From positions 2,337,328-2,401,327 of the forward strand of contig NW_017802379.1 of the NCBI RefSeq assembly GCF_001625305.1: a stretch of 64,000 nt of DNA. Direction: 5' to 3'. Source of the DNA: Branchiostoma belcheri. Taxonomy: Eukaryota; Chordata; Leptocardii; Amphioxiformes; Branchiostomatidae. How positions within the stretch are numbered: the first letter of the stretch is position 1; every line of letters starts with the position of its first letter. Position numbers and translations under genes: made by a program. This document shows positions 61,979 to 64,000 of this stretch, in pieces. Under the pieces are notes generated by a model, which had not been told where the DNA came from, searched no databases, and saw nothing but the letters and a program-made list of their open reading frames with translations.

Positions 61979-63059
61979 TACACAATGACCCATCGGTACC
62001 TTTTAAGGAGGGAAATTAAACATTTTTTTAATCATTTGAATTCTGCACTGTACGTAGCTTGCAGCAAAATGAATTGTATTCAATTTGTTTTATGAAATAA
62101 ACATTGCTTGTTAAAAAATCCTTCAAATTCAAAGTCTTCACGTACATTTGTACCTGTATATTTTTCTCAACCAAGCCTTGCACTAACTTGACCAAAAAAA
62201 AACATAAGACTTGGATGTACATGTTTATCTAATGAGTTTCTAACGTTCCTGTTTTTGTACATTGTATATATGAAAGTGTCACGATCATCGCATTGTTTTA
62301 AAGTGAAACAAGTAGTTTTGCTTCTTACAAAGAATCTCTATCATATAATGTATATTTTATCTAAAGATTCTCAGTATCTGTGTACAATAAGCAGCATATA
62401 AGTGAAACAAAGGTTAAGAATATTATTTTATTAGTGTTTCCTGTGAAAAGTACATCAGAATTCATATAAACTGGATATGATGATACATGTATCATATAAT
62501 ACAAATTCACAATCTGCTGTGTTAAATAAAACACATATACACTGCACCAGTCTTCATCTCATATTTTTACAATATAGTGCAATCATATTTTTACATGTAT
62601 AGGGAAACACCTTAATGAAAATCTTCAAGCCAACTAAAAATGAAAGACTAATGTCTCACATAACGTTGGTATAAGGCACTTAGGTTGTAACCTAGAGCGA
62701 AGTCAAGCATTGTGGAATTGTCAATGTAATGCTCAAGGAGTGGTTGCAGCTTGATGTTGTTTTAACTTATATCAGCCATGTAACAGCTCATGAATCCTTA
62801 AATCTGAAGTACTATTGTCATCTTTTGGATTAACATTAACTAGACTGGGTGTAATAAAGGCTATAAGCTCGTATAAGTACAGTAATCAAAGTCCCATAAG
62901 TCATACTTACAAACAGTAGTCCTTTTCAACATTAAGTTCAGGATGCAAAATTCAAACCAGTGCAGAACAAACTGTACAGGTAAATCAGAGCAGAAATTCT
63001 TTTTTCTGTCAATGCAAAAACTAGCAAGATTTGCTTGCAAGAACCATAATTCCCGCTAG
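61979..63059. other. Convergent 3' region between IQCD and the last gene
   Basis: AT-rich; contains the IQCD 3' UTR with AATAAA at 62096-62101 and presumably the 3' UTR of the minus-strand gene. No coding segment was recognised. Confidence 0.5.
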
Positions 63060-63398
63060 CTAAGAAGCATTAGAATTCAAGTTTGGCCTCTGCATGTTTA
63101 GTCGAGACTGGCTAGACTTGCGCCTGCCGGTGTCCGGGCTGTCCCGTCCGATACCGGGGATGTCCTGGAAACGTGCGTGGATCTGCACCTGCGACAGCCG
63201 GCGCTTCCCTGGAATGTGCACCTCCACCTGACTGGGCCTCCTGGGAGACGGCTTGGCTGTGTTACTGGTCCTACGCTGCTGTGGAGGACCCATAGCGGGT
63301 ATGTCCACCATACGGGCACCAGTAGCCGTGTACATGATGGTGAACTCCGACTTTAGGTCATTGACCACAGAGCTAAGGTCAAGGCAGAACTGTTGGAT
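63060..63398 (-). CDS. Last exon of an unidentified basic, serine-rich protein (partial)
   Basis: A polypyrimidine-like stretch and CTGCAG acceptor at 63399-63400 open an exon of 112 codons ending in TAG. It starts with a helical segment, IQQFCLDLSSVVNDLKSEFT, then a Pro/Arg/Ser-rich tail with a short internal repeat (RRPSQVEVHIPG, then RRLSQVQIH) and several RRxS sites (RRTS, RRPS, RRLS, RRKSS) that would suit basophilic kinases. The first base of the exon is a codon start (phase 0). The rest of the gene lies upstream, mostly beyond the window. I do not recognise the family. The long conserved-looking frame, a good acceptor and its place at a gene end make it a real exon. It is convergent with IQCD. 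Confidence 0.6.
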   Translation of the reverse strand: MQQFCLDLSSVVNDLKSEFTIMYTATGARMVDIPAMGPPQQRRTSNTAKPSPRRPSQVEVHIPGKRRLSQVQIHARFQDIPGIGRDSPDTGRRKSSQSRLNMQRPNLNSNAS

Positions 63399-63784
63399 CT
63401 GCAGGGGAGGAGGGGAAAGGGGTGGGGAGAGGGTTAGGAGTGAAGTAGCCACGCGAAAAAGGATACAAGTCTTATGACAGAAAGGGTGGAAAGTTTGTGC
63501 AGGGAAAAAGTGCTTTTCAAGCTGTGTGCAGGCTACAGCTGATAGTTACTGAAAGGTAAGAAGAAAGATAAAAAGCAGTATATACTAGAGAAGAAAAGGT
63601 GATAATCAAGCATTTAGAGTTGAGAGCCAAGGCAGGGCTGGTTGGTGTGAGACAAGCTGGTTAAGGAGGGGTAGGCAGTTGGTAGATGCTGGGGAGAGAA
63701 ATGTAGGTTCAGAGTTATAAAAGATAAGTCTGTACATCCTTGGGACAGAGGGATTTTTACGAAGATGAACCCCCAAAAATTGAC

Positions 63785-63855
63785 GTCCCCGCGGCAGTCT
63801 CTGCTCGTTTGATCTCCTGGGTGATCTGAGTGAGATCCAAGATGAATGTCTGGAT
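63785..63855 (-). CDS. Duplicated alternative exon of the same unidentified gene (partial)
   Basis: After an acceptor (CTGTCCAG) the frame reads IQTFILDLTQITQEIKRAET, a paralogue of the start of the last exon, IQQFCLDLSSVVNDLKSEFT: I-Q-x-F-x-L-D-L-[ST] and a later [DE]-[IL]-K agree. The only GT donors nearby leave phase 2, whereas the last exon starts in phase 0, so the two do not join in frame. If read through, this frame stops about 11 codons later. This fits alternative or mutually exclusive use of duplicated exons, or an extra exon between them that I missed. The 3' border is uncertain. Confidence 0.4.
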
Positions 63856-64000
63856 CTGGACAGTAACAAACAAAAAATTGGGTTAATAAAAGCACAAAAT
63901 AATGTCAATTGCATTATCCCAATCCAATTACTCCATATACGTGCATGGCTTCTCATTAATAACTTTCCAGTCATTCTTCCTATTCACATGTGTTTTACAA
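63856..64000. other. Intron sequence at the right edge
   Basis: AT-rich, with no coding segment recognised; it presumably belongs to the minus-strand gene whose upstream exons lie outside the window. Confidence 0.4.

Overview
The window reads as intron-rich, AT-rich deuterostome DNA, most likely amphioxus (Branchiostoma). This is inference: the genes have clear vertebrate counterparts with short exons, GT-AG introns and no operons, and the dispersed repeats (a GAAA-hairpin retroelement tail, a tRNA-headed SINE, several foldback MITEs) resemble those I associate with cephalochordates. Five complete protein genes and the 3' end of a sixth can be assembled, all with matching splice phases or in-frame ends.

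Layout. 1-13.3 kb: no convincing gene; a GGTAAAT-rich repeat, a Harbinger-type MITE, a four-copy tandem repeat, two retroelement 3' tails and a decayed LINE reverse-transcriptase fragment. 13.3-29.3 kb (+): an orphan rhodopsin-family GPCR in three exons, with a 13-kb first intron and a third intracellular loop of about 450 residues. 29.3-39.2 kb: gene-poor, with a tRNA-derived SINE, a minisatellite split by a 210-bp near-perfect palindrome, and a TA-flanked MITE. 39.2-43.7 kb (-): a four-exon CXorf65/C22orf15-like gene. 44.9-45.8 kb (+): BOLA2 in three exons. 47.6-58.4 kb (-): two-pore channel TPC1 (TPCN1) in 27 exons, carrying a hAT-like and a Harbinger-like MITE in introns. 59.2-62.0 kb (+): IQCD/DRC10 in six exons. 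63.1-63.9 kb (-): last exons of an unidentified basic, serine-rich protein.

How the genes relate. TPC1 and IQCD are divergent, 775 bp apart, as TPCN1 and IQCD are on human 12q24.13, so this looks like an old bidirectional pair. The shared promoter holds a perfect TCTCGCGAGA element and a near-perfect RFX X-box, which suits a ubiquitous endolysosomal channel paired with a motile-cilium gene. BOLA2 (cytosolic iron-sulphur handling) is divergent from the CXorf65-like gene and convergent with TPC1; IQCD is convergent with the last gene. I saw no CRISPR, no bacterial feature and no endogenous virus or LTR element.
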